DNA of 64,000 nt from Narthecium ossifragum (lineage: Eukaryota; Streptophyta; Magnoliopsida; Dioscoreales; Nartheciaceae), in assembly GCA_963920575.1 (NCBI GenBank), contig OY986973.1, positions 13,037,397 to 13,101,396 on the forward strand, written 5' to 3'. Each line of letters starts with the position of its first letter. The first letter of the stretch is position 1. This document shows positions 9,647 through 20,674 of the stretch, in pieces. The notes below the pieces were generated by a model that saw only the letters and a program-made list of their open reading frames with translations, was not told the DNA's origin and did no database searches. A program made the translations under genes and the position numbers.

Positions 9647-11062
9647 TTGACAAAGGTGATGAATCATGAAGAGATAGAAGGGTTCATTCACCAAGTCTCC
9701 ACGGATCTCCAAGCTAGGAAGCCACATGTGCCGCAAAGTAATGTCCCTTGGGACAACGAGGATTACACTTGCTTCACCATAGGAGTTTTTGAGGATGATG
9801 ATGAGTCCCTCTGCTTCCCAGAAGAAGAGAAGTCCGAAGTCCAATAGATCGTCATTCGCTCCGGGTTCCGACTTCCAGATTCCCAACCTTCACGCCCAAG
9901 AGGAAAAGACCAACAAGCAGTGCATGATGTAAACTCGAATGAGTCTGTCAAGTACAATGTGGTCTCTCATTTAAACAAAATACCTGCATTGCTTAGTGTG
10001 TACGATGCCTTGTGTCTCTCGCACGATTTTCATAGGTCTCTTATAACTGCATTATCTTTTCCTGACGACTATCGGGCAGAAGTCTTCCAAACTAATGCCC
10101 CTATAATCGAAAGTTTAAACATAGAATTTTCCGATGGTGACCTATTACTCGGTGCAAAACCCCATAATAGGCCGTTATTAATGACCGGTGATATCGATAA
10201 CATTCCTACGTCACGGGTAATGTTAGACTGTGGGTCGGCCATTAATCTTTTGCCACTCAAAACGCTTCGTGACTTAGGATATGATATCGATGACTTGACA
10301 TCAAGTAACATAGTAGTCTAAGGCTTCAACCAAGCCGGACAACATGTGCTAGGTTCCATACATCTGGCACTAATATTTCAAGACATGGCTACGAGTGTCA
10401 TTTTCCATGACATCGACAATGCACTGTTAGGGAGGCCTTGGCTCCATGAATATAAGGTTGTTCCCTCAACACTCCATCAATGTTTCAAGTATCAAACTCC
10501 CGAAGGCAATGTCAAGAGGGTGTTCGCCGACATGAAGCCATTCACACCAGGTGAAGCATTCTTCACCGACGCCAAGTTCTATCTAGAACCGCCATTAAAG
10601 CTGAAGAAACTTGACCCCACGCCTACTTCGGATATGGGCTTCATGGAAAAATTCACCATGGAAGTTCAGCAAGGGAAGAAGCCTCCACAAAAGAAGAAGA
10701 CATATTGCTATGTTCCAAGCAGTCAAAGGAAGCCTAGAGACCCGATATTCACAGTTATTGAAGAGAAACCTCCTAAATTCCTTTTTCAAGATTTCCCGGT
10801 GCCTCTCCATAGGCTTCTTCCTTCCTACGTCAAGCCTCCCCCAAACAAAGGGAAAGCCCAGGTGAATGAAGGAACAGGCGGCGACGAAGGGAACATGAAG
10901 TACGGACAACCTATCAAGTTCGTACAAGCTTCCCCGATCATGTCAAATACACATGTAACGAACACAAGGTTGCCCATACTGTTTTACGATCAAAAGCCGC
11001 TGCATATGATGGCTCGTATGGGATATAACATCAATTCTGGCGAAGGTTTGTGTGGAGGTTGA
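9647..11062 (+). pseudogene. Tat protease and linker region
   Basis: Three frames in succession (9647-9847, 9920-10321, 10346-11062) cover the aspartic-protease part of the polyprotein. The active-site motif is seen as VMLDCGSAINLLPL (about 10217-10258), with DCGS in place of the common DTGA/DSGS. The following frame has the flap and helix end (VIFHDIDNALLGRPWLHEY), typical of Tat/Athila-type proteases. A stop at 10321 breaks the domain between catalytic loop and flap. The enzyme would cleave Gag-Pol; here it is inactive. Confidence 0.75.
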
Positions 11063-11770
11063 GGCGAGAAACAACCCTTTGAAGATCTCCTGACAGAATC
11101 GCAAAAAGAGGCCATTTGTTATGGTGAAGACTTAACCTTTGACAGAACAAGGCTTGGATATGAGTTCCAAGTATATGCTACTTCCATAGAGGTTGTCGAT
11201 CTCCAAGGAGCGCCGCCACAGCTCGAAGACGGTGGTCAGGCAATCGTAGATGACTTAGAAGAAATCAACCTGGGGGCAGAAGATGATCCTCGTCCAACAT
11301 TCATCAGCTCCCACATGACGCCGGACGAAAAAAATCAATTCATTCTCTTTCTTCGGCAAAATCGGGACGTGTTCGCTTGCAGCTTTAAGGAGATGACAGG
11401 TTTGGGTGTTAACATACATACGAAGGTTTATCTCCAATTTGGCTGGCCATTGCGAACCTTTTTCTCATCTCATGAAGAAAGGAATGCCTTTCGAATGGGA
11501 TAAATCTTGCGAGAACGCTTTTCAAAGCATAAAAGAGTATCTCATTAACCCACCGGTTCTCGCCTCCCTCGTCAAAGGAAAGCCTGATCCTATATACGAC
11601 AGCTCTGCCCAGATCGCTAGGAGCTTTGCTTGCACAACATGATGACGAAGGCAAGGAGAGATCTCTCTACTATCTTAGCAGAACCTTGGTTGGGGCCGAG
11701 CATAATTATTTGGAGATGGAGAAAGTATGCTTGTTATTGGTGTTCGCCGCTCAAAAGCTTCAGCATTATC
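11063..11770 (+). pseudogene. Tat reverse-transcriptase remnant with internal deletion
   Basis: The segment MTPDEKNQFILFLRQNRDVFA…KEMTG (11315-11400) is the entry to the RT domain. It is followed at once by the RT-RNase H connection (YIRRFISNLAGH…PFEWDKSCENAFQSIKEYL). The palm core with the YVDD catalytic motif is absent, so roughly 250-300 codons were deleted at about 11405. The first RNase H domain begins (…LSRTLVGAEHNYLEMEKVCL… in shifted frame) and is cut at 11770 by the B solo LTR. Confidence 0.8.
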
Positions 11771-12008
11771 TGTTACGCCGAGCCTTCTCGTAGGCACGGG
11801 TACCTGGTCTCTTGCCCGGTCTCAGTTCCACCTTAGCCAAAATCTATGGCTAGGTCGAGAGATACCTTTAGGGTTTTAGGAGAAGGACCCTAGGTATTCG
11901 ACGAGGAAGGTGAAGACTGGAGGTGGGAGACGGAAGAGAAGAGGATACCTTGCAAATCCTCTTAGAGTTAGCCGGTTACTCTTGGAGATCCAAGCCAAGG
12001 GAGGTGGC

Positions 12009-13395
12009 TGATACGAGTCGATCCGACTCGACCAACTAGACCCGAACCCAGAAGAGGAACCAAGCTGGTTCAACCTCTTTCCTAGTTTGACTTGGACTTC
12101 CCTAGTTCAAACTAGAGTATTTAATTAGTCTTTATCATTAGTCTTTTATTGAGTCCTAGTTGATTGTTAGGAATTAATTAAGAGTCCCTTTGAGTTAGGA
12201 AGTTGAGTTGAGTCAGAAACCTTATAACTTGCTAATCAAGCAAGGGGGTTTTTCTAGTAGATTAGGACTCTGTCAAGGTCTCTATAAAAGGACCTTAGTA
12301 GTTTGTATTAGGTAATGATGCATGAGATGAATGATTAAGACTAGTTGATAAATTATCTTAGGAGTAGAATATCATAGGAGTAGAAGTAAAGTAGATTCCA
12401 CCCGAAATCCACCATAGATCCACCTTTCTTCCCCGTCAGTCATCTTCTCCGCAGCCGGCATCGCCTTCACCTTCAATTTCCTTCTCCCAATCACTTTCTC
12501 TCTCCGCCACGTCAGCGACCCCCCACCGCCACGTCAGCGCCACGTCAGCTCATCTCCTTCCTTTCTTCTCTCCCGTGCCAAACCCTCGCTCCCGCCGATC
12601 TCCACCGCCGTTCCCTCTCCGGCCACCCCCGTCACCAACCAAGGCCACCATTCTCTTCCTCTAAGCCCCACGACTCCGGCCATCTATTCCCCGTCGCCCT
12701 TCACCATCTCCGGTGAGTTCCCCGGCAACATCACCTTCACAGCCGCCGCCGTCTTCTACCCTTCCCTCCGCCATTAACCTCCCAGATCCCTTCCCCGTTT
12801 TCCGTCCGACCTCCCTAAACCGATCCAAACCTCCCTAAGCCACTCCCGAAGCCTCGCCGTCGTTCCCGACGTCGGCCGACCCAACCCTCTCCTCCGTCTC
12901 CCCTAGATCTCGTCGCTCCGGCCTCGTTCAGGACAATCCACTCCGGTGGATCTCTTCCCCACCTCCAGGCGACCGTTCCTGCCACTATCCCAACCGCCGT
13001 CGCCGCCCCTATCGCCAGCGATCCCTCCGGTGACCCCTCAGCCCTTAGATCCGATTCCCTGACTCAGCCCAATCCAACCCACTTGATTTAACCTAGCCCA
13101 ATCCGGTTCAGCCAGCTAGATCAGATTCAGCTTAGTCTGATTCAGCCACTTAACCCACTCCTAGCCGTTTCAGCCAAGCCACTTAGCCCAATCCGAGCCA
13201 GATTCAATTCCAAGAGCCAATCAACCAATCCAGACTTGACCCAGTCGAGTCCTACCCCAATCTGAGCCAGATCTGAACCAGATTCGATCCAGCTTCAGCC
13301 CATTGGACTCAAATCAAGTCCGATAAGGCCGATTCTGATCGATTGGAGCAGTAGAGACCCATTACGAGAGGATCACGAGTAGACCGCTCGTAACA
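12009..13395 (+). repeat. Family A 5' LTR
   Basis: 1,387 bp, from TGATACGAGTCGATCC to CGCTCGTAACA. The first 22 bases contain the palindrome CGAGTCG/CGACTCG. The AT-rich first third is followed by TATA box CTCTATAAAAGG (about 12280-12291), then a pyrimidine-rich GC-rich leader (12380-13080) and a terminal part rich in CAGCC/CAGATT repeats. Confidence 0.93.
12280..12291 (+). promoter_or_regulatory. TATA box of family A LTR
   Basis: GTCTCTATAAAAGGACC is conserved in all A copies that keep this part (15580 in the 3' LTR, and reversed at 1215, 21685, 39620, 43206, 60400 and 61625). The same CTCTATAAAAGGACCT core is found in family B. It is the only strong TATA element in the LTR, so it probably marks the U3/R transition. 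Confidence 0.75.
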
Positions 13396-13398
13396 ACT

Positions 13399-13410
13399 TG
13401 GTATCAGAGC
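13399..13410 (+). other. Primer-binding site, initiator Met-tRNA (family A)
   Basis: TGGTATCAGAGC begins four bases after the LTR end. It is the standard plant initiator Met-tRNA PBS and is identical to the one used by family B. Confidence 0.93.
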
Positions 13411-13459
13411 TCCGTTCCACCGACTGTGCGGTTCAGAACCTACTGGAATCTTCGCCACC

Positions 13460-15385
13460 ATGTACGGAGTACCCCAGGAAAGTTTGGAGCAGCAATTCAA
13501 GATTCTGCAGTCCCAGTTGAAGCTCTGTTCAACTTTGATGGAACGCCAAAGCAGAACCTTGGAGCACACCAGTAGGAAGTGGGAGCAGATTACTAGTAGA
13601 TGGTCAACTGTGACTCAAACAAGTCTCACAGGGATTCAGATTTCGAGTCAAACCCCTACTCTAGCTGCAACCCAAATTCCAGAACCTGACCCTTAGCCAA
13701 CTCAGATTATGACTCCGATTGTATTTGCGAGTCCGAATGAGAGACCAGCAATCAGTAAGAGAGAAAAGGTCCAGGAGCTAATCGAGGAGCAACAACCGTC
13801 CGATTCTCAGATCGAACCAGAGCACATGCTGTTGCAACCTCTGTCAGACCCGGGTGAAACCTTCCTTCTACCTTCCAATGATTTTTCTGGATTTTTACCT
13901 ATTTTTCCATATTTTTCCGGAATTTCCCCTGGTTTTCTCTCTCCTCCTGGGAATCGGCTCGTCCCTGGCTCAACCGCAGCTCGCCATCAGCTCACCACCC
14001 TCACCCGCGCCCGGCTCACTTCCAAGCCATCAACCCTTCGTCCCGGCTCATCCACGGCTCCGTCGGCTCATCCCCAAGCCGCCACCCCAACGCCGACGTC
14101 CGACGCCGTCTTCTTCTTCCAACCATCGCGGAAGCTCCGGCGTCCCTCACCTAAGCCGCCGTGGCCAACCACGACGACGATAGAGGCTCGGATCGCCGGA
14201 AACCAACTCCGGCAAAAGCCCCTGTTCCGGCCTCCTCCAATCCGGCCAGATCTGAGGTTGATCCTTCGATCGAACCTCACGAGAAAGGTCCCAAGACCTT
14301 CACGAACCGTTTCCACCCATCCCAGGCTACCGATGAGCACTCCCTCACCGGTGATCATCGGCGACGACATCCACCGCGCCGCCAACAACAGATCCGGTGC
14401 ATCCGAGGCCCAATCCGACGATCAGACCGTACGGATGGAACCCCCTCGTCCCTACGAAGCTTCCTGTGCCGTTGCCACTCTCCGACGAGCTCGTTTCGCC
14501 GTTGATCCTGCTCCGACAGCTTCTCAGCCGTCCGATAAAGACTGCAACTTGATCCAGCCGTTTGATCAGCCTGATCTTCGATCCAGTGGTTCCGATCTTC
14601 GATCTGAACCTGATCCAAGAGTCCCCAGCAATCAGGACCATCCAAATCAACTCTAGGTGATCAAGATGCATCCTCGACCGTTGATCAAGCATCCGAAGGT
14701 TGATATGAGCCCTGAAAGGAGCTACCCTCCTTATTCAGATGCCATATTCAATCTGATCAGATCTGATTATGATGGTAACATCGGTTTAGCTCAACTGACC
14801 CAAGTCCAGATTGACACCGGTAGACCTAACCATGTCAGACAGGTTTGGACCAGAGTACAACTCAGCACAGCTGAAGATTCAACTTGGTTCAACCAACTTC
14901 TAGCCCAGACTAGCGCAGTAGAAGCATGGTCCAGCCATCTTCACTTCAGATTGGACCAAAGCCAGCTTGACCCAGATTCAAGCCAAGTCCCTGCACAGTT
15001 GATTAGACCATGGAGATCAGATCCCATCCTATGGTCATGGGCAACACTACTGATGGGACATGATGAGGATGATCCAGGAGAGCCATTGAAGATCATATTC
15101 CTGGAGCTACCTGAGCCGTCAGATCGACCGCCAGATGCTCATCCATCACTGCCACTGCTACCCCTGGACCCGTCATGGGATCGACCTGGTTTCTCCCCAC
15201 CGAGTCCAGAGCTACAGAAGGAAGTTGATTCGATCCAGCCACATGGAGCCATCCTACCTGACCTGACTCTGGCCTTGAGGACAAGGCCAATTTTGAAGGA
15301 AGGGGGGGTGCTACGAGTCGATCCGACTCGACCAACTGGACCCGAACCCAGAAGAGGAACCAAGCTGGTTCAACCTCTTTCCTAG
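13460..15385 (+). CDS. Family A internal reading frame with two in-frame TAG codons
   Basis: A single frame stays open from ATG 13460 to 15385 except for TAG at 13694-13696 and TAG at 14654-14656 (about 640 codons). Segment 1 (78 codons, MYGVPQESLEQQFKILQSQL) looks helical or coiled. Segment 2 (to 14656) is Pro/Ser/Thr/Arg-rich. Segment 3 contains the DEDDPGEPLKI and PEPSDRPPDA blocks shared with family B and runs through the polypurine tract into the 3' LTR. No known domain is seen. Two amber codons in an otherwise open, young element could mean readthrough or simple decay. Confidence 0.5.
15295..15308 (+). other. Polypurine tract of family A element
   Basis: GAAGGAAGGGGGGG directly precedes the 3' LTR start TGCTACGAG at 15309. 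This is the expected position and composition of the plus-strand primer. Confidence 0.88.
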
Positions 15386-16692
15386 TTTGACTTGGACTTC
15401 CCTAGTTCAAACTAGAGTATTTAATTAGTCTTTATCATTAGTCTTTTATTGAGTCCTAGTTGATTGTTAGGAATTAATTAAGAGTCCCTTTGAGTTAGGA
15501 AGTTGAGTTGAGTCAGAAACCTTATTACTTGCTAATCAAGCAAGGGGGTTTCTCTAGTGGATTAGGACTCTGTCAAGGTCTCTATAAAAGGACCTTAGTA
15601 GTTTGTATTAGGTAATGATGCATGAGATGAATGATTAAGACTAGTTGATAAATTATCTTAGGAGTAGAATATCATAGGAGTAGAAGTAAAGTAGATTCCA
15701 CCCGAAATCCACCATAGATCCCCCTTTCTTCCCCGTCGGTCATCTTCTCCGCAGCCGGCATCGCCTTCACCTTCAATTTCCTTCTCCCCGTCACTTTCTC
15801 TCTCCGCCACATCAGCGACCCCACCGTCACGTCTGCGCCACGTCAGCTCATCTCCTTCCTTTCTTCTCTCCCGTGCCAAACCCTCGCTCCCGCCGATCTC
15901 CACCGCCGTTCCCTCTCCGGCCACCCCCGTCGCCAACCAAGGCCACCATTCTCTTCCTCTAAGCCCCAGGACTCCGGCCATCTATTCCCCGTCGCCCTTC
16001 ACCATCTCCGGTGAGTTCCCCAGCAACATCACCTTCACAGCCGCCGCCGTCTTCTACCCTTCCCTCCGCCATTAACCTCCCAGATCCCTTCCCCGTTTCC
16101 GTCCGACCTCCCTAAACCGATCCAAACCTCCCTAAGCCACTCCCGAAGCCTCGCCGTCGTTCCCGACGTCGGCCGACCCAACCCTCTCCTCCGTCTCCCC
16201 TAGATCTCGTCGCTCCGGCCTCGTTCAGGACAATCCACTCCGGTGGATCTCTTCCCCACCTCCAGGCGACCGTTCCTGCCACTATCCCAACCGCCGTCGC
16301 CGCCCCTATCGCTGGCGATCCCTCCGGTGACCCCTCAGCCCTTAGATCCGATTCCCTGACTCAGCCCAATCCAACCCACTTGATTTAACCTAGCCCAATC
16401 CGGTTCAGCCAGCTAGATCAGATTCAGCTTAGTCTGATTCAGCCACTTAACCCACTCCTAGCCGTTTCAGCCAAGCCACTTAGCCCAATCCGAGCCAGAT
16501 TCAATTCCAAGAGCCAATCAACCAATCCAGACTTGACCCAGTCGAGTCCTACCCCAATCTGAGCCAGATCTGAACCAGATTCGATCCAGCTTCAGCCCAT
16601 TGGACTCAAATCAAGTCCGATCAGGCCGATTCTGATCGATTGGAGCAGTAGAGACCCATTACGAGAGGATCACGAGTAGACCGCTCGTAACA
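15309..16692 (+). repeat. Family A 3' LTR
   Basis: 1,384 bp, TGCTACGAGTCGATCC to CGCTCGTAACA. It is a near copy of 12009-13395 apart from scattered substitutions and small indels concentrated in the GC-rich leader (for example around 15820-15830). Confidence 0.93.
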
Positions 16693-17337
16693 GTGGCGGT
16701 GGAGGGTTGGCAGCCAAGGATGGACACCGGTGATGGGGACGTGCACTGTAGATGGCAGCGGTGGACGGCAATGGATGGTGGCCGGCTGGTGGAGAGAGAA
16801 TCCGGCAGGAGAGAGAGATGAAGGTGGCTGGTGGATGTGGGGTATTAAGTTATGGCTACTCCTAGGGTTACAACTACTCCTATAATATCTCTTAAGTTTA
16901 TTCTTCAATGCATAAAACCCTAATACAAGCAATGGAGGTCATTTTATAGAGGCCTCAAAGGGGCTACTCCAACCTGGATACCTACTTGCTAAAACAGCAA
17001 GTGACTTGACTCAACCCAACTAGGACTCATAATATGAACTAGCAAAGCACAAACTGGACTCAAACTAGGAAATCAACTAGGAAAGCAATTAAGACTCAAC
17101 TAATGAAATAACCAGCTAGGAATAGGATTCCTTAAGGCTGGCATTGGCTTGGGACCTGGTCCAAGGCCGAATCCTCCTAGAAGGTGGGCCCGGACCTGCA
17201 TGGGTCCCTCCTGGGCCTATCCCACGTGTGGGCCCTGCCCTAGAATTGGGCGTGGGTTGGTCTAGCCCAGGTAGAGCTGGACTTGGTTCCACTTGGCTGG
17301 GCGTGGGTTGGGCTTGGGTCCCAACTGTGTCATTATC

Positions 17338-18114
17338 TTTTGGAGCATCCCATACAGCTCATCTCCAAAACTGATCCCTTGCGATATATTCTAAAAAAGT
17401 TGGTCCTTTCCGGACGGCTCGCAAAATGGGCAATGCTTACTATCTCAGTTCGACATAACGTATGTCCAACAAAAAGCTGTCAAAGGGCAAGCCCTGGCAG
17501 ATTTTCTCGCCGCTCACCTGGTGCCAAGCAATATGACTATAGAAGATGACTTACCATATGAAGAAGTACCTGTCACCGACATTCGACCACCTTGGGAAAT
17601 GTACTTTGACGGAGCATGCAGACACTCAGGAGCGGGGGCAGGAATAATTTTTGTCACTCCGACGCAAGCCCGAATCCCGTATTCCTTTGCACAAACTTCA
17701 GCGTCATCCAACAATATAGTGGAGTACGAAGCCCTCGTTATCGGATTAGAGATAGCGCTGAAAATGGGGATGGACCCGCTCAACGCTTACGGAGACTCTC
17801 AACTCATCGTAAATCAACTTCTCGGCACCTATGCAATCAAGAAAGAGGAATTAATTCCTTATTTTATCAGGGCAAAGGAGCTCATCGATTGCTTCAAGGA
17901 GTTGAAGATTCAACATGTTCCGTGATCCCAAAACCAGAAGGCAGACGCGCTAGCCAGTTTAGCCGCAACCATGGTCCTCTCACCCTCAGGAACATTAGAA
18001 GTAAGGGTTGAGGAGAGGCGATTTCTCACTCCCCTACTTGAAGAAGTTCCAAACATATATATACCAACGTTCGTTAATGTCGTGTCCATATCAAAAATAC
18101 AAACAACTGACTGA
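17338..18114 (+). pseudogene. Tat RNase H region, end of first and complete second domain
   Basis: The first c.180 bases continue the RNase H split by the B LTR (…LEHPIQLISKTDPLRY…ITYVQQKAVKGQALADFLAAHL, with frame changes). The frame 17521-17925 is a second, complete RNase H-like domain: YFDGACRHSGAGAGIIFVTP, then NNIVEYEALVIGLEIAL, then YGDSQLIVNQL, which gives the D, E and D of the active site. Two RNase H domains in tandem are characteristic of the Tat lineage. A stop near 17925 ends the frame. It would degrade RNA in RNA:DNA hybrids. Confidence 0.85.
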
Positions 18115-18138
18115 AGAGCCCCCTTCCTTGATTATCTC

Positions 18139-19349
18139 ATGTTCGGGATACTCCCTACCAATCCTCAAGAGAGGTTGAGGCTAAGGAGAAGGGTGACAAA
18201 ATACACTTGTGTCAATGACGCATTATACCGGAGGTCCTACGACGGACTCTTACTCCGATACCTTTCTAATGACGAAGCGGCGTCAGCCCTCCAAGAAATC
18301 CACTTGGGCATATGCGGAGCACATTAGCCAGGTCCCAAATCGTATCACCAGCTAAAGCATTTGGGATATGCCTTCTATGGTGCGCAACTCCATTGAGTAT
18401 GTTAGAAAATGTCACATCTGCCAAATTCACGCAGACTTTATACATCAACCCCCATAGCCACTTTATCCTACGAGCCCAGCCCTTTGAAGCATGGGGGTTA
18501 GACATCGTAGGCCCCATCCAGTCATCTTCGTCAAAAGGTCACTCATACATCCTAGCGGCGACAGACTACTCCAAATGGGCGGAAGCTATTCCCTTAAAAA
18601 ATACGAGGGGAGAGACGGTAGTACAGTTCATCAAGACACACATTATCTATCGATTTGGGATCCCTGCAAAAATCATCTCGGACAATGACACACCCTTCAA
18701 AAACAGAAACATGGAGGGATTGTGCGCCAAGTACAAAATTAAGCACCGCTTCTCATCGGCATATAACGCCGCGGCCAACGGACAAGCAGAGGCATTTAAC
18801 AAGATTCTCTGCAAACTCCTGAAGAAAGTGGTTCATAAAGACAAGAAAGAATGGCACGAGAAGCTTCTGGAGAATCTCTAGGCATACCATACCACAATGA
18901 AAACTCCGACGGGCCCAACCCCTTATTCGCTTGTCTTTGGGGGAGAAGTAGTCCTTCCTCTTGAAATCCAGGTCCCTTCCCTCAGAGTCGCTCTACAGGA
19001 AGGCTTGATAGAAGACCAAGCTGCAAAATTAAGGTTCGACGAGCTCGATAGCCTAGAAGAACGGCGCATGGATGCCCAGCAAAATCTAGAAATGTTCCAA
19101 GCAAGAGTTTTCAGAGCCTTTGACAAAAAAGTGAATCGCCGCTCGTTCAAAGTCAGAGACCTTGTCCTCGCCGTAGTCCGACCCATGGTTGTCGTCAGAA
19201 CAACCCAAGGGAAATTTGATCCTAATTGGGAAGGGCCTTTCATAGTTCAAGAGGTCTATACCAATGGAGCTTATAAAATCATTTCCCTGGATGGTGAATA
19301 TACCCCACCTCCGGTGAATGGCAAATTTCTCAAACGATATTATTCCTAA
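18139..19349 (+). pseudogene. Tat integrase
   Basis: 18139-18327 is the zinc-binding N-terminus (…CVNDALYRRSYDG…EIHLGICGAH), then a frameshift. 18312-18881 is the catalytic core with the D,D,E residues visible in WGLDIVGPI, IISDNDTPF and NGQAEAFNK. 18897-19349 is the C-terminal region (…PYSLVFGGEVVLPLE…KFDPNWEGPFIV…NGKFLKRYY), ending at the stop 19347-19349. A single TAG at about 18879 separates core and C-terminal parts. The enzyme would insert element cDNA; the frameshift and stop make it inactive. Spacing and order match Ty3/gypsy Tat. Confidence 0.88.
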
Positions 19350-19966
19350 ACATGTACGCTTCGAGCTTCAAGAGCCTAAAATGATAGAATGAATAAATTA
19401 CTCTACACTTTGCGAGTTCCCATCCATATATGAGTATAAACTTTACATAAATAATACTCATAATTTTATGCTCAAAATTCCCTTCTCCAAAAAAAAAGAG
19501 ACACACACATACATGGTACGGGTGACTTGCATGAACATGGGAGATGCCTATGCCTATGTAGATAGGTAAGCATATATCTTCTGGTCCCTTTTGCACGTTG
19601 AACATGAGATCTATTTATACATGCATGGGCAAAAAGGAAAGCATGCATCCTTGTCTCTGTGTGGATAGCTTGGGAAGGTGCTTGTGCATATATGAGCGAG
19701 CAAACAAGAAAACAGTCTTGCCTCTTTTGATCACATTCCGGGAAAAATGAAATCAACCCAAAATTTTAAACGTGGGTTCCAAGAACTTCCTGATATACTC
19801 CGTAAATCCAACTCATAAGCATGAACCATGCACAGATAGTGTTCGAAAGCAAAAGTTTGGCACATCCGACATCGATAGTAAAAAGAGAGGTTTGAAGAAA
19901 AGGACTTCCACAATATAGTCACATGTTTTCAAATAAGAGAGGAAACAAAGAAATGCATCATGGATT
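19350..19966. other. Tat region between pol and antisense gene, no gene seen
   Basis: This is AT-rich spacer after the integrase stop. Short frames on both strands have no recognisable content. Tat-type elements typically carry a long spacer here before the antisense gene. Confidence 0.5.
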
Positions 19967-20674
19967 CTAGGAGCTCCATGGGTTCAAAGCGTCATAAATT
20001 CTAGCTAATTCGGCCTGAAGCTCGTACGCCTTGCTCATCGCCAGAATAATGTCTCGAGAAGTTGACACCTCCTTGTGCTTCCGCTCCATCCCTTCAATTG
20101 TAGACGTCAAAGCGGCTTTCTTCTCCTCAAGGATGGTGCTCTCCTTCATCATATGTTTCAGGGCATGCTCTTCAACTTGTAGTTGACCTCTGAGACCGCC
20201 CACTAGTTCCCCCTGAAGTCGTTGTCGTTCAAGAGCACGTAGGAGATTTTCTGCGATGACCACTCTCTCGAACTTGGCTGCCTCAGCTTTCTCAAGATAT
20301 ATGAATGCATTGGCGTCATGCTATAATAACTCCTTTTCCTGGCGGAAGCCCCATATCACATGAAGCTATTTGTGACAGAAATAACTGCTGGACATTTCTT
20401 AGAGAAGATGAGCCAAACTCCTGGCTAGGCAATGTCGCAAGCAGACGATTGATGCATTTCTCTAGCCCCTTAAAGTCTTGAGATACGGCCGAGTCAGGTA
20501 GATAAAGTGACACCAGTCGCTTCTCAAACTCCGCATAGAAGCTGACGACTTGCTCATCCAAAGTAGCAAACTCCGACGAAGCGGCTAGCGCGGAAGAAGC
20601 GTCAAGACCCACGCCGTCCAAAGTAGACACGACTTCATCAAGAACTGGGGTGGCAACGGTCTCCCCAGAGATCA
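19967..20674 (-). pseudogene. Antisense gene of the Tat element, C-terminal coiled-coil part
   Basis: Two minus-strand frames (20316-20674 and 19967-20263) read as acidic and then helical protein. The second has heptad-like charged repeats (LLRALERQRLQGELVGGLRGQ…EEKKAALTSTIEGMERKHKE) typical of a coiled coil. The first starts right at the edge of the A solo LTR, and the upstream acidic frame resumes at 22444-21971, so both belong to one interrupted gene. This is the distal end of the antisense PMD gene described at 23974-24759. Confidence 0.6.

Larger units (their letters stand above)
12009..16692 (+). mobile_element. Complete non-autonomous family A LTR element
   Basis: The order is 5' LTR (12009-13395), PBS (13399-13410), internal region, polypurine tract (15295-15308) and 3' LTR (15309-16692). 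The target-site duplication is a perfect GTGGC (12004-12008, 16693-16697). Length is 4.68 kb. By eye the LTRs differ at about 20 positions over 1.39 kb, so the insertion is young relative to its host. No gag, protease, RT, RNase H or integrase motif is present. It sits inside the family B LTR 11771-17332. Confidence 0.95.
11771..17332 (-). mobile_element. Family B-type solo LTR, reversed, containing an A element
   Basis: This LTR starts TGTTACGCCGAGCC and ends CCCAACTGTGTCA on the + strand. It has a perfect 5-bp target-site duplication, TTATC (11766-11770 and 17333-17337). Without the nested A element it is about 870 bp. The host RNase H frame reads up to 11770 and continues at 17338, so the insertion point in the Tat pol gene is exact. 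It has no internal region, so it is a solo LTR. Confidence 0.9.

Noticed and set aside
9010..9650. Frames in the gag-protease interval as a zinc-knuckle gag C-terminus
   Set aside because: I looked for a CCHC box (CxxCxxxxHxxxxC) and could not find a convincing one in any frame.
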